Source: Gemmatimonadota bacterium
Lineage (GTDB): Bacteria; Gemmatimonadota; Gemmatimonadetes; Gemmatimonadales; GWC2-71-9
Assembly (NCBI GenBank): GCA_016720805.1
Contig: JADKJZ010000009.1
Span: forward strand, 1-64,000
Direction: 5' to 3'
DNA length: 64,000 bases
Below, one piece after another: positions 42,747 to 52,947 of the stretch. The first letter of the stretch is position 1; every line of letters starts with the position of its first letter. Position numbers and translations under genes: made by a program. The notes under the pieces were generated by a model. It was not told the origin of the DNA, searched no databases, and worked only from the letters and a program-made list of their open reading frames with translations.

Positions 42747-45504
42747 ATGCCACTCCCCGTCCTGTCCCGGCGCTGGCTCCTTGCCGTCGTCCTGCTGCTC
42801 CCGACCGGCCCCCTTCCGGCACAGGGTCTCGCCGCCGCCCGGAAGTCGATGACCCCGGCCGATTATGGTCGGTTCGAGACCTTCGGTGGCGATGCCCTCG
42901 CCCCGGATGGGGTGTGGTACGCCTACCGCTTGACGAAGTCCGACGCCGACGGTGAGCTCCACTTTCGCCGAACCGACCGCGACGATGCGGACCGCATCGT
43001 GCCGCTCGGGGATCTCGCCGACCTTCAGTCGCGACAGCAAGTACCTGGCGTGGACCGTCGAGACTTCGATCAAGGAACGTGAGAAGCTCACCCGGGAGAA
43101 GAAGCCGATCCGGAGCGGGCTGACGGTGGCGACGTTGGCGTCTGGCGCACAGCGGTCGTACGAGGCGGTCCGGCTCTCCACCTTCTCCCCGAACGCCCGG
43201 TTCATCGCGATGCTCGGCTACGCACCGACGGAGATCAAGGGAAAAGGCGCCACGCTTCGGGTCGTCGAACTCGCCACCGGGACGGAGATGTCGTTCCAGG
43301 ACGTTGGCGAGTATCGCTGGAGCGACGAAGGGAGCTTGCTCGCGATGACCATCACCACCGGAACGCCGACCGCAAACGGCGTGCAGCTGTACGATCCGGC
43401 CACCGGCCGCGTTCGCGCGCTGGAGAGCTCCGCGTCGAGCTATCGAGTGCTCACTTTCCGCAAGGGATCCTCGGACCTGGTCTTCTTCCGATCCGTGGCG
43501 CCGGCGGGAACTGAGACGCCCGGCGAGTCGGTGATCGTGTGGCGCGCGCTCGCCGGCACGCCGACGCGATTCGTGCTCGACAGCAACAACGCGGCGCTCG
43601 GCAGCGCCTTCGACGTCGTCGACCAGACGGCGCCACGGTGGTCGCTGGACGGTCAGCGCGTCGTCGTCAGCACTCGGCCGCGCCCGGCGAAAGCCGACTC
43701 GACGACCAAGAGCGGCAGTTCAACGGACTCGGCGTCGACGGTCCAGATCTGGCACACCTCGGACGTGCAACTCTTTCCTGCGCAACAGAACCGCCTGGCG
43801 GCTGACGCCAGGCGTGGGCTGCCCGCCGTGTGGCAGCTGTCGACGGGGACCCTCACCCGGGTGGGCCTCGATCCGGTGGACACGCCGACGCTCTTGGAAG
43901 GGTGGCGACACGCGGTCGAGAAGCCGACGGCCAAATACGCGTGGGGAACGATGTTCGGTCGGCGCTACGTCGACGTGGTCCTCACCGACCTCGCCACGGG
44001 GCAGCGGACCACCGCCCTGGAAAAGGTGCGCTACAGCTACGAGAGCGGCGAGGGTCGCTACCTGCTCTGGTATGACGGCAAGGACTACTGGACCTACGAG
44101 ATTGCGTCGGGCAAGCGCACCAATATCACCGCCGGACTCGCCACCTCGTTCGTGAACAGTGGCTCGGACTCGCCCACCGACGTGACCCCGCCGTACGGGG
44201 TGGGCGGCTGGCTCACGGGGGATCGCGCGGTCCTGTTGTACGACCAGTACGACGTCTGGCGTGTCGCACCCGACGGCAGCAGTCGCGTTCGGCTCACCAA
44301 CGGCCGCGACGACCGGATCATCCACCGCGTGCAGCGACTCGAGTTCGATGCCCCGACCCTCGATGCGACCAAGCCGCTCTACGTCACGCTGCTCGGCGAA
44401 CGCGACAAGCGCATGGGATGGGCGCGTCTCACCCCCGGCGGCGAGGTGCGGCGACTGATCTATCTCGACAAGAGCCTCCGCCAATTCCGGAAGGCCGACA
44501 GCAGCGCCACCTTCATCTATCGCGCGGAAGATCGCGCGGATTCGCCCGACGTCTTCGTGACCGGGGCGGAGTTCACGGCGCCGCGCCAGATCACCCGCAC
44601 GAACAGCTTCCTGGGCGAATATGCCTGGACCCGCGAGGAGCTGCTCTCGTTCACCAGCGAGGGCGGCCGCCCGCTGCAGGGAATCCTGCTCTACCCCGCC
44701 AACTATGACGCATCGAAGAAGTATCCGATGATCGTCTACACCTACGAGCGGCTCTCCGACGAGCTGCACAGCTGGGTCGCGCCGAGTGAGCGCTCGTACT
44801 ACAACCAGACGGCATGGACGCTCGAGGGCTACTTCGTTCTGATGCCGGACATTGTCTTCACCGCGCGCGAGCCGGGCATCAGCACGATCCAGTCCGTGCG
44901 CGCTGCCGTGAAGGTGGTGACCGATCGGGGCCTCGTCGATCCGAAGCGTGTCGGTCAGGTTGGCCATTCGTGGGGCGGCTACGAGGCGGCGTATCTCGGG
45001 ACGCACGGCGGCGACTTCCTGGCCACGACGATTGCGGGAGCGAGCATCACCGACCTGGTGTCATTCATGGGCCAGATGCACTGGGCCAGCGGGACGGCGG
45101 AGTCGGACCACTCGGAGACCGGGCAGGCGCGAATGGAAGTGCCGTATTGGGAGGATCGCGCCGCCCACCAGCGGAACTCGGCACTGGAGCGGGTCGACCA
45201 GATGACCATTCCCATGCTGATGGCGCATGGCAACAAGGACGGGACGGTGGAGTTCTTCCAGGCGACGGAGTTCTTCAACTTTGCCCGCCGGGCCGGGAAG
45301 CAGGTGGTGTTGCTGGTGTACGACGGCGAGGACCACGGCTTCTCGAAGAAGGCCAACCAGATTGACTACCAACGCCGCATCCTCGAGTGGTTCGGCCACT
45401 GGCTGAAGGGGGACCCCGCCCCGGCCTGGATCACCGCAGGCATCAAGGCGGTCGACACCCCCGCCGAGATCAAGCGGGTCGCGGAGAAGCGTGGCACTCC
45501 ATAG
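42747..45504 (+). CDS. Secreted S9 family peptidase, one frameshift
   Basis: The ATG at 42747 gives a signal peptide (MPLPVLSRRWLLAVVLLLPTGPLPAQ) and the first 90 residues in one frame. The remainder, from about 43010 on, continues in another frame at SPTFSRDSKYLAWTVETS. The shift lies in the G/C-rich stretch around 43005. The rest is a beta-propeller followed by the catalytic domain: GQVGHSWGGYEAAYLG with nucleophile Ser, AHGNKDGTVEFFQATEFFN with the acid, and YDGEDHGFSKK with His. This is the DPP IV/prolyl oligopeptidase layout with about 918 residues. A 1-nt error is the simplest reading. Confidence 0.85.
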
Positions 45505-45543
45505 GCGCGGCGGGGTACCGGTGCAGGCGGCGGCTTAACACGC

Positions 45544-45566
45544 GGGGGGAGAATCCGTCTCCCCCC
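45544..45566 (+). terminator. Hairpin after the second S9 peptidase
   Basis: A perfect 9-bp stem GGGGGGAGA/TCTCCCCCC with a 5-nt loop lies 40 nt after the peptidase stop. It lacks a T-run. It immediately precedes the promoter of the next gene, so it probably insulates the two units. Confidence 0.55.
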
Positions 45567-45567
45567 A

Positions 45568-45595
45568 TTGCCTAATCGGTCTCCCACACTACAAT
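45568..45595 (+). promoter_or_regulatory. Promoter of the EAL/HDOD gene
   Basis: TTGCCT (45568-45573) and TACAAT (45590-45595) are 16 bp apart. The ATG at 45607 begins 11 nt after the -10, so the leader is about 5 nt and has no ribosome binding site. Confidence 0.5.
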
Positions 45596-45606
45596 ACCGA
45601 CCACCT

Positions 45607-46816
45607 ATGGACATCTTCGTTTCTCGCCAGCCGCTTTTCGACCGGCAGCGCCACGTCGTAGCCTACGACCTGCACTACCGCACGGGCCGTCTTCAGGCGG
45701 TTGGCGGGAATCCCGACGACATTGCTCGGAAAATGGTGAACAACACCATGCTCGGCTTCGGGCTCGACACCCTCATCGGGGGACTCCGGGATCTTCCCAG
45801 GGTCGCGGCAGTTCCTGGTGGAGGACCAGTACCAGGTCCTCCCCCCCAAGCAGACGATTGTCATGCTCCCCCGGAGCGTGCCGGGCGATCCCGACGTCGT
45901 CGAGGCGTGCCTGCGGGCCATTGCTGCCGGCTACCAACTGGCCCTGGCGGCGTTCGACCCCGCCAATGGCCACGAGCGGCTCCTCCCCCACATGCGCTAC
46001 GTGAAGGCCTCGTGGCTGGCCACGCCGGTCGAGCAACGTCAGTCGTTGCTGGCACATGCCGGGCATCACAATCTCCAGGTCGTCATGGAGCATGTCGGGG
46101 ACTACGCCGCCTTCGGCGCCGCGACGACCGAGGGCGCCCATCTCTTTCAGGGCTCCTTCTTCTGCGAGCCGGAGTTGCTGGCCGAGAAGGACATCGCCGT
46201 CTCGGGGATCCGCATGGCGCAGCTGGTGGCGGAGGTGAACCGCCCCGAGCTCGATGTCGATGAACTCGAGAAGTTGATCAAGAGCGAGGTCGCGCTGTCG
46301 TTGAAGTTGCTCCGTTACCTGAACAGCGCGGGGCTGGGTTGGCGTCACGAAGTCACGACGATTGGGCAGGCCCTCCGCGTGCTGGGCCAGCGGCCGACGC
46401 GCAAGTGGGCCTCGCTCGTGGCGATGACGATGGCGGGCGACCACAAGCCGAAGGAGCTGATGCAGACGTCGCTGCTTCGGGGTCAGCTGTGCGAGGAGAT
46501 TGGCGCGATGGTGCTCGGCGACTCACGTCGGCCGGAGTTGTTCCTCGTGGGCCTGCTGTCCACCCTCGATGCGCTGCTCGACCGTCCGATGCCGATCCTG
46601 CTCGAGCAGATGAAGCTCGGCAAGGAACTCACGGCAACGCTGCTCGGCGATCCGACGCCGCTCCGGGCGTGCCTTGAGCTGACCATCGCCTACGATCAGG
46701 GCGACTGGAACAACGTCGACACGCTGTGCGCCCAGCTCGGCCTCGACGCGACGATTCTTCCCGTGGCGTACCACCGCACCGTCTCGTGGGTCGGCGAGGT
46801 CATGCAGGCGGCATAG
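45607..46816 (+). CDS. EAL-like/HDOD signalling protein, one frameshift
   Basis: The first 60 residues (MDIFVSRQPLFDRQRHVVAYDLHYRTG) match the start of YuxH-type EAL-HDOD proteins. The EAL signature itself is replaced by YDLHYR, so a phosphodiesterase is unlikely. The frame changes near the G run at 45778-45782, after which RQFLVEDQYQVLPPKQTIVMLP continues. EHVGDYAAFGAATTEGAHLFQGSFF ends the EAL-like half. The HDOD domain follows: DELEKLIKSEVALSLKLLRYLNSAGLGWRHEVTTIGQALRVLGQR. HDOD proteins act in signalling without known catalysis. Total about 403 residues once joined. Confidence 0.8.
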
Positions 46817-46844
46817 CCGCGCGGGCGCGTCGCAGCCATGCACG

Positions 46845-46878
46845 AATCACCTCCGCGCCATCAGGCCCGGAGGTGATT
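46845..46878. terminator. Bidirectional terminator hairpin
   Basis: AATCACCTCCG and CGGAGGTGATT form an 11-bp perfect stem with a 12-nt loop. It lies between the convergent HDOD gene (ends 46816) and the M28 peptidase gene (ends 46899). A short T-rich tail (TTTCGGTTTC) follows on the plus strand. Confidence 0.6.
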
Positions 46879-46898
46879 TCGGTTTCAGGCCAGACGTC

Positions 46899-48542
46899 TC
46901 AGCGGCCGAGGCTCTTCTCGCGGATCGCTTTGAACTCGGTACCGTCCTTCCACGTTGGCCACGTCGTGCCATCGGCCACGCGGCGCCCCACGGCGTAGAG
47001 CAACCCGAGGTCGGCGACGGCGCCGCTCAGGTCCCACGCCGGATCGACTTCATCGGCGGGCTTGTGGTAGGCGCGCGCGGTATAGTCGTCGCGCTTTTCC
47101 TTTGAGAAGCCCTCGGGCTTGCCGATGTACTTGGTGCCAGGGTCGAGGTAGAGCGCCGGCACGCCGCGCTTGGCGAACTCGAAGTGGTCGGAGCGATAGA
47201 AGAAGCCCTTTGACGGCTCCGGATCGGGGGCGAGGGTCCGGCCAGCCTCCGTGGCCGCATCCGCCAGCAGATCCTCGAGGGTGGTGCTCCCGCTGCCGAC
47301 CACCACGAGATCGGTGGTGGGGCCCCAGGTATTCAGCACGTCGATGTTGATGTTGGCGAGCGTCTTCTCGAGCGGATACAACGGATTGTTGGCATACCAC
47401 TTGGAGCCGAGCAGCCCCTGCTCTTCGCCGGTCACGGCGACGAAGAGGATCGACCGCTTCGGTGCGCCTGCCGTCTTGAAGGCGCGGGCCAACTCGAGCA
47501 GCGCGGCAGTGCCCGAGGCGTTGTCGCGGGCGCCGTTGTAGATGGAGTCGCCGTCGACCGCTTCGCCGATGCCGAAGTGGTCCCAATGCCCGGTGTACAC
47601 GACATACTCGTCGCGCAGCGTCGCGTCACTCCCCGGCAGTTTGGCGACGACATTCGCCGAGCGGACGTCGCGGATGGTCTGGGCAATGCTGAAGGCGGCC
47701 GTGGCCGGGATGGCGACCGGTGCGAAGTCGCGCATGACGGCGAGCGCCTTCAGGTGGGCAAAGTCCTGACCGGCGGCGGCGAAGAGTGCCCGCGCGGTGG
47801 CCGAGGTGATCCACCCTTCGACGGCCACCCGGCCCGCGTTGCCGTCGGCACTCCGCGTGTCCATCCGCTCGCCGGTCCAGCCGCCGCGGACGACTTCCCA
47901 GGGGTAGCCGGCCGGACCGTCCTCGTGGACCAGCAGCACTGCCGCAGCCCCCTTCTCGGTGGCGATCTCGTACTTGTAGGTCCATCGGCCATAGTACGTC
48001 ATCGCGTCGCCGCGAAAGAGCTTTACGTCGAGCGCACTCGAGTCGGCGGCGTCGGGCACGGCGGGATCATTCACGAGCATCACGACCGTCTTGCCGCGCA
48101 CGTCGACGCCCTTGTAGTCGTCCCACCCATACTCGGGCGCCACGACGCCGTAGCCGACGAACACCACGTCGCTCGCCGCCACGTTGACGGCGGGCACGAC
48201 GCGGCGCGAGACGGCGACGTAGTCATCGCGCCAGCGCAGCGGGAAGGGCCGTCCGCGCACGGTGATGGTCGCCTCCGGCGTGCCGCGGATGCCGACCATG
48301 TCGACGGACTGCACCCAACTGCCGTCAGGATTGCCGGGCTCGAGGCCGGCGGCCTTGAACTGGGCGGTCAGGAAGGCGACGGTGCGCTCCTCCCCGAGGG
48401 TCCCCGGCGCGCGGCCGAGCAGCGAGTCATCGGCGAGGACGCGGATGTCGGCGAGCAGTCGCTCGGCGGAGAGGTCCAGGGCGGGTTCACCCTTCGGGGC
48501 GCAGGCCCCGAGCAGGGCGACCAGGGGCAGCAGGCGACGCAT
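46899..48542 (-). CDS. M28-family metallopeptidase lipoprotein
   Basis: The 547-residue protein has a lipoprotein signal MRRLLPLVALLGAC. A protease-associated domain occupies about residues 130-290, and the zinc aminopeptidase core follows. The two-zinc ligands are visible as YTGHWDHFG, NGARDNASGTAALLELAR, VTGEEQGLLGSK, NIDVLN and YHKPADE, matching the M28 pattern His-Asp-Glu-Asp-His with the general-base Glu in GEE. The ATG at 48542 has GGAG 6 nt upstream. A secreted aminopeptidase is likely, complementing the S9 peptidases nearby; specificity unknown. Confidence 0.9.
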   Translation of the reverse strand: MRRLLPLVALLGACAPKGEPALDLSAERLLADIRVLADDSLLGRAPGTLGEERTVAFLTAQFKAAGLEPGNPDGSWVQSVDMVGIRGTPEATITVRGRPFPLRWRDDYVAVSRRVVPAVNVAASDVVFVGYGVVAPEYGWDDYKGVDVRGKTVVMLVNDPAVPDAADSSALDVKLFRGDAMTYYGRWTYKYEIATEKGAAAVLLVHEDGPAGYPWEVVRGGWTGERMDTRSADGNAGRVAVEGWITSATARALFAAAGQDFAHLKALAVMRDFAPVAIPATAAFSIAQTIRDVRSANVVAKLPGSDATLRDEYVVYTGHWDHFGIGEAVDGDSIYNGARDNASGTAALLELARAFKTAGAPKRSILFVAVTGEEQGLLGSKWYANNPLYPLEKTLANINIDVLNTWGPTTDLVVVGSGSTTLEDLLADAATEAGRTLAPDPEPSKGFFYRSDHFEFAKRGVPALYLDPGTKYIGKPEGFSKEKRDDYTARAYHKPADEVDPAWDLSGAVADLGLLYAVGRRVADGTTWPTWKDGTEFKAIREKSLGR

Positions 48543-48604
48543 GGGAACTCCGGTGGGCGGGGGGAGACGCAGCCGGAATAAATCAGGTCGGGCGGCCCAA
48601 CGCC

Positions 48605-48632
48605 AAACGGCCACCCCGAGGGGTGGCCGTTT
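48605..48632 (-). terminator. Terminator after groEL
   Basis: AAACGGCCACCCC and GGGGTGGCCGTTT form a 13-bp stem closed by a 2-nt GA loop, with T residues on the plus side. On the minus strand it lies about 70 nt beyond the groEL stop and before the M28 peptidase gene. Confidence 0.7.
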
Positions 48633-48656
48633 TTCCATCATGCGGCGGGCATTGTA

Positions 48657-48678
48657 GGGGCGAGGCATGCCTCGCCCT
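48657..48678. repeat. Perfect 20-bp palindrome, candidate dispersed element
   Basis: A 20-bp perfect palindrome, GGGCGAGGCA followed by its complement, is flanked by TAG and TTA. It lies between the groEL stop and the terminator hairpin. Similar GGGGCGAGGCATGCCTCGCCC sequences are familiar to me as dispersed intergenic repeats in other bacteria, but I cannot count copies here. Confidence 0.5.
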
Positions 48679-48702
48679 TACGATATCCGCGTGGGTCGGA
48701 GG

Positions 48703-50337
<1,635 letters not shown>

Positions 50338-50365
50338 TGCAGAATTCTCCCTTCGGTGTGAACGG

Positions 50366-50665
50366 TCAGCCGAGCTTCGCGAGGACGTCCGAGGCCTTGA
50401 GGATCATCACCTCGGCCCCGTCGATGGTGAACGGCGTGCCGCTGTACTTCCCGTACAGCACCGTGTCGCCGACCTTGAGGTCGACCGGCACGCGCTCGCC
50501 CTTCTCATAACGCCCCGGCCCGACGGCGATGATCTCGCCCTGGGTCGGCTTCTCCTTGGCCGTGTCGGGGATGTACAGCCCGCCACGCATCGTCTCCGCC
50601 TCTTCGGTCGGCTTGATCACCACTCGATCTTCGAGCGGGGTAATCGCAAGCTTGCTCTTCGCCAT
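50366..50665 (-). CDS. groES: Co-chaperonin GroES
   Basis: GroES caps the GroEL chamber. The 99-residue protein has ITPLEDRVVIKPTEEAETMRGGLYIPDTAKEKPTQGEIIAVGPG with the mobile loop ETMRGGLYIP. KVGDTVLYGKYSGTPFTIDGAEVMILKASDVLAKL follows. The ATG at 50665 has GGAGG 8 nt upstream. Two CIRCE operators and a TTGACA promoter lie ahead of it. Confidence 0.97.
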   Translation of the reverse strand: MAKSKLAITPLEDRVVIKPTEEAETMRGGLYIPDTAKEKPTQGEIIAVGPGRYEKGERVPVDLKVGDTVLYGKYSGTPFTIDGAEVMILKASDVLAKLG

Positions 50666-50718
50666 GTCCTGCACCTCCAACGTGAACGGATCTCGGTAAG
50701 TAACAGCAAGGCAACAAC

Positions 50719-50745
50719 TTGGCACTCGACCACTCTGACTGCCAA
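50719..50745 (-). promoter_or_regulatory. CIRCE operator 1 (HrcA site)
   Basis: TTGGCACTC, a 9-bp spacer and GACTGCCAA form an inverted repeat with one mismatch, matching the CIRCE consensus layout (TTAGCACTC-N9-GAGTGCTAA). It lies just downstream of the predicted groES transcription start, so HrcA binding would block initiation. Confidence 0.8.
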
Positions 50746-50755
50746 CAACCCGCGA

Positions 50756-50783
50756 AAGCTAGCGGCCAACCCGCCGCTGTCAA
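50756..50783 (-). promoter_or_regulatory. groESL promoter
   Basis: On the minus strand TTGACA (50778-50783) and TAGCTT (50756-50761) are 16 bp apart. The predicted start falls at about 50749, next to CIRCE operator 1. The -10 continues as TAGCTTTC. Confidence 0.7.
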
Positions 50784-50797
50784 CCGTGCAGGGAGAG

Positions 50798-50824
50798 TTG
50801 GCAATCGGCGTGCCTGAGTGCTAA
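50798..50824 (-). promoter_or_regulatory. CIRCE operator 2 (HrcA site)
   Basis: TTGGCAATC, a 9-bp spacer and GAGTGCTAA; the right half is the exact CIRCE consensus and the left half is degenerate. It lies upstream of the -35, so a second HrcA dimer could bind or loop with operator 1. Confidence 0.7.
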
Positions 50825-50838
50825 GCCAGAATGGCAGA

Positions 50839-50975
50839 TAGTCGTTAGTCGTTGGTCGTTGGTCGTTAGGGTGCGCGGTTGAGATCGGAGTGCTATCGCC
50901 ACCCCCGTCCCTGACCCGGCCCTCTAACGACTAACGACCAACGACTAACGACTAACGACTAACGACTCCCGACTA
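50839..50975. repeat. Heptad array (TCGTTAG/CTAACGA type) arranged as an inverted repeat
   Basis: The left arm (50839-50869) has four TCGTTAG/TCGTTGG units. After about 54 bp of unique sequence, the right arm (50924-50975) has CTAACGA, CTAACGA, CCAACGA and further CTAACGA units plus a degenerate unit. The arms are complementary, so an RNA across the region could fold into a long stem. The array lies between the NlpC/P60 stop codon (inside the right arm edge) and the groES control region. The unit sequence differs from that of the array at 10033, but both have a period of 7 bp. Confidence 0.9.
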
Positions 50976-51920
50976 CTCCACGATCCTCCGCACCCCCACC
51001 CACCGCTTCAACCACCACCGTCCATCCGGATCGTCCTCGGCCAGTCGGGAGAGCCGCACCCCTTTGGAGGCGGAGTGGATGAAGCGCCCTTCCCCGACGT
51101 AGAGCCCGACGTGGGTGACCTGGTCGCCCTTCTCGGCGAAGGTCAGGATGTCGCCGGGGAGGAGCGCATCGATGTTGGTGCGGATGGCGATCCCGGCCTT
51201 GGCCTGGGAGGCGGAAGTGCGCGGGATACGGACGCCCTGGCTCTCGTAGGCGAAGTAGATCAGCCCGCTGCAGTCGAAGCCGCCGCTGCCGTCGCCGCTG
51301 CCACCCCAGACGTAGGGCTGCCCCATCTCCTCGAGCGCGGTGGTGACCACGGCGCCGAGGAGCCGCGCCTTGAACTCCGGAATCCCGGCGGAACGGAGCG
51401 CGTCCGCCGTGGCGCGCGGCACCCAGAGGCCGGCGGTCTCCGGACGGCGGGGCGCCACGGCCCGACGGCGGTACCCGATGGTCACGCCGACCTCGAAGCC
51501 GTCGCGGCCCGGAATCGTGAGGTTCCGCCACCGCCCCTCGGCGGCAACGCGGGCCTCGCCGATGTTGAGCAGGGTGAGGCGGGCGCCAATGGAGCCGGAG
51601 GTCCAGACGCGCTTCTGGTCGGCCATGCCGAGGCCGACTGCGGCGCCGAGAAAGACGGAGGGCAGCGACCGGGAGGCGGCGAAGATGGTGACATCCCCGC
51701 CGACGCCGAGGAGCTCTCCGTCGCCTGGGCGCGCGCCGGGGAGCACCTGTCCCGAGAGGTCGAGCCCGAGGGGGCCGATCAGGTCGTGCTGGACGGTCAG
51801 CCGCCAGCTGGCTTCGTCGGGGGTGCCGGCCAGCATCCGCCCCGCCGTGAGGAAGACGCCATCCTGGGCGGCGGCTGGTGCCGCAGCGAGGGTGAGACCG
51901 ATGAGCAGGTTGCGGATCAT
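50973..51920 (-). CDS. NlpC/P60-family cell-wall hydrolase with N-terminal barrel-like domain
   Basis: The 315-residue protein has a signal peptide (MIRNLLIGLTLAAAPAAAQ). Residues 20-165 alternate strand and turn like a small outer-membrane beta-barrel (SWRLTVQHDLIGPLGLDLSGQVLPG, VFLGAAVGLGMADQKRVWTSGSIGARL, FEVGVTIGYRRR). The C-terminal NlpC/P60 domain carries QPYVWGGSGDGSGGFDCSGLIYFAY with the catalytic Cys, then LLPGDILTFAEKGDQVTHVGLYVGEGRFIHS with the catalytic His. It probably cleaves peptidoglycan cross-bridges. The barrel-like front is unusual for this family. It overlaps the next upstream gene by 4 nt. Confidence 0.85.
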   Translation of the reverse strand: MIRNLLIGLTLAAAPAAAQDGVFLTAGRMLAGTPDEASWRLTVQHDLIGPLGLDLSGQVLPGARPGDGELLGVGGDVTIFAASRSLPSVFLGAAVGLGMADQKRVWTSGSIGARLTLLNIGEARVAAEGRWRNLTIPGRDGFEVGVTIGYRRRAVAPRRPETAGLWVPRATADALRSAGIPEFKARLLGAVVTTALEEMGQPYVWGGSGDGSGGFDCSGLIYFAYESQGVRIPRTSASQAKAGIAIRTNIDALLPGDILTFAEKGDQVTHVGLYVGEGRFIHSASKGVRLSRLAEDDPDGRWWLKRWVGVRRIVE

Positions 51921-52231
51921 GGCGCTCCCGGCTGTTCGGCGGTCCCGAGAATCGCGTCGACTGCGGCCTCGAGCGGGACGCCCTCGGGGGTGACCGCGAG
52001 CGCTTCCTGGAGGACCGGTGAGCCCCGCAACAACCGGATCCAGAGCCAGAGCCCGACGGCCGCCGAGGTGAGGCCCGCGAGGGTCACGAGGCCGAGGGCG
52101 ACCGTGGTGGAAACGACCGGGGCGACCATCGCCACGACGGTCGCCCCACAGAACGCGGCAAGGGTCAACACCAGCGGCGTCAGCAGCCAGCCCGCCAGGC
52201 GGACCACCACGCGGACGACGCGGCGCATCAT
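51917..52231 (-). CDS. Small membrane protein, function unknown
   Basis: The 104-residue protein has two hydrophobic helices (WLLTPLVLTLAAFCGATVVAMVAPVV and LVTLAGLTSAAVGLWLWIRLL) after a basic N-terminus (MMRRVVRVVVRLAG). A short soluble tail, LQEALAVTPEGVPLEAAVDAILG, ends it. No motif is recognised. It lies between the polytopic membrane protein and the NlpC/P60 gene in one run; the start codon is one of two adjacent ATGs. An envelope role is inferred from neighbours. Confidence 0.6.
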   Translation of the reverse strand: MMRRVVRVVVRLAGWLLTPLVLTLAAFCGATVVAMVAPVVSTTVALGLVTLAGLTSAAVGLWLWIRLLRGSPVLQEALAVTPEGVPLEAAVDAILGTAEQPGAP

Positions 52232-52241
52232 GGCCGTTCCG

Positions 52242-52871
52242 TCAGCGCTTCGAGGCGCCGAAGCCGCTGATCCAGGTGGCGAGCGTCACGGCGGGCAGGA
52301 CGGCGATGGCGAAGGTCGGCACGTTGAACGAGGCGCCCGGGAAGTGGAGCGCCGCCGCGGCGGCCCCGCACACGGCCGTCAACACCGCCACCAAGCCGAT
52401 GGCGCCGCCGATGGAGGAGGTCCCGTTCTTGTTTGCCTGATTCGCGAGAATCCACGCACCCATCCAGGAGAGGTAGCAACCCACCATCCACCACGTCGGG
52501 TGGTACCACCAATTCGACCCGCCACCGATTTCGTGCCAGCGATTGGTGTAGGTCCCCAGCGGCTGCAGGACGGCCACGTCGATGATCAGGAACGCCAGCG
52601 CGGCGCCAAGGCCGATACCCGCCGCGCCGGCAATCCCTTCGATCGTACGAGGGCGCGTGCGCGTCGCCGGATAGATCATGGTGACGACCGTGCCGATCGC
52701 GACCACCACACCGGTGAGCGCATGGTCGGCCGTTCCGGTGAGCGCCCTGTTGATCAGCGACACGGCGAAGACGCAGACCGACTGCACCACGCCGAGGACG
52801 AGGGAGGCGCGGACGATGTTCGAAACGTCGGTGGAGTCGCTGCTGTGATCGAGCGAAACGGCGGTGGCCAT
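52242..52871 (-). CDS. Polytopic membrane protein, function unknown
   Basis: The 209-residue protein has about five transmembrane segments, including LVLGVVQSVCVFAVSLI, GVVVAIGTVVTMIY, GIGLGAALAFLIIDVAVL and AIGLVAVLTAVCGAAAAAL. A loop carries the aromatic cluster WHEIGGGSNWWYHPTWWMVG. I recognise no family and no catalytic motif. GGAG precedes the ATG at 52871, and a TTGGCT/TATTTT promoter lies upstream. It heads a three-gene unit that ends with the NlpC/P60 hydrolase. Confidence 0.65.
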   Translation of the reverse strand: MATAVSLDHSSDSTDVSNIVRASLVLGVVQSVCVFAVSLINRALTGTADHALTGVVVAIGTVVTMIYPATRTRPRTIEGIAGAAGIGLGAALAFLIIDVAVLQPLGTYTNRWHEIGGGSNWWYHPTWWMVGCYLSWMGAWILANQANKNGTSSIGGAIGLVAVLTAVCGAAAAALHFPGASFNVPTFAIAVLPAVTLATWISGFGASKR

Positions 52872-52906
52872 CAATCAATCTCCGGGAGGGTGTCCAGACC
52901 GGGTCG

Positions 52907-52936
52907 AAAATAGCGGCGCTGGCAGGGCCGAGCCAA
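52907..52936 (-). promoter_or_regulatory. Promoter of the membrane-protein/NlpC operon
   Basis: On the minus strand TTGGCT (52931-52936) and TATTTT (52907-52912) are 18 bp apart. This is the only promoter-like pair in the short gap after ubiA, 36 nt before the ATG. Confidence 0.45.
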
Positions 52937-52947
52937 GGGGGACGCCG

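Noticed and set aside
48657..48678. Phage attachment site
   Set aside because: No integrase, tRNA or direct flanking repeat supports it.
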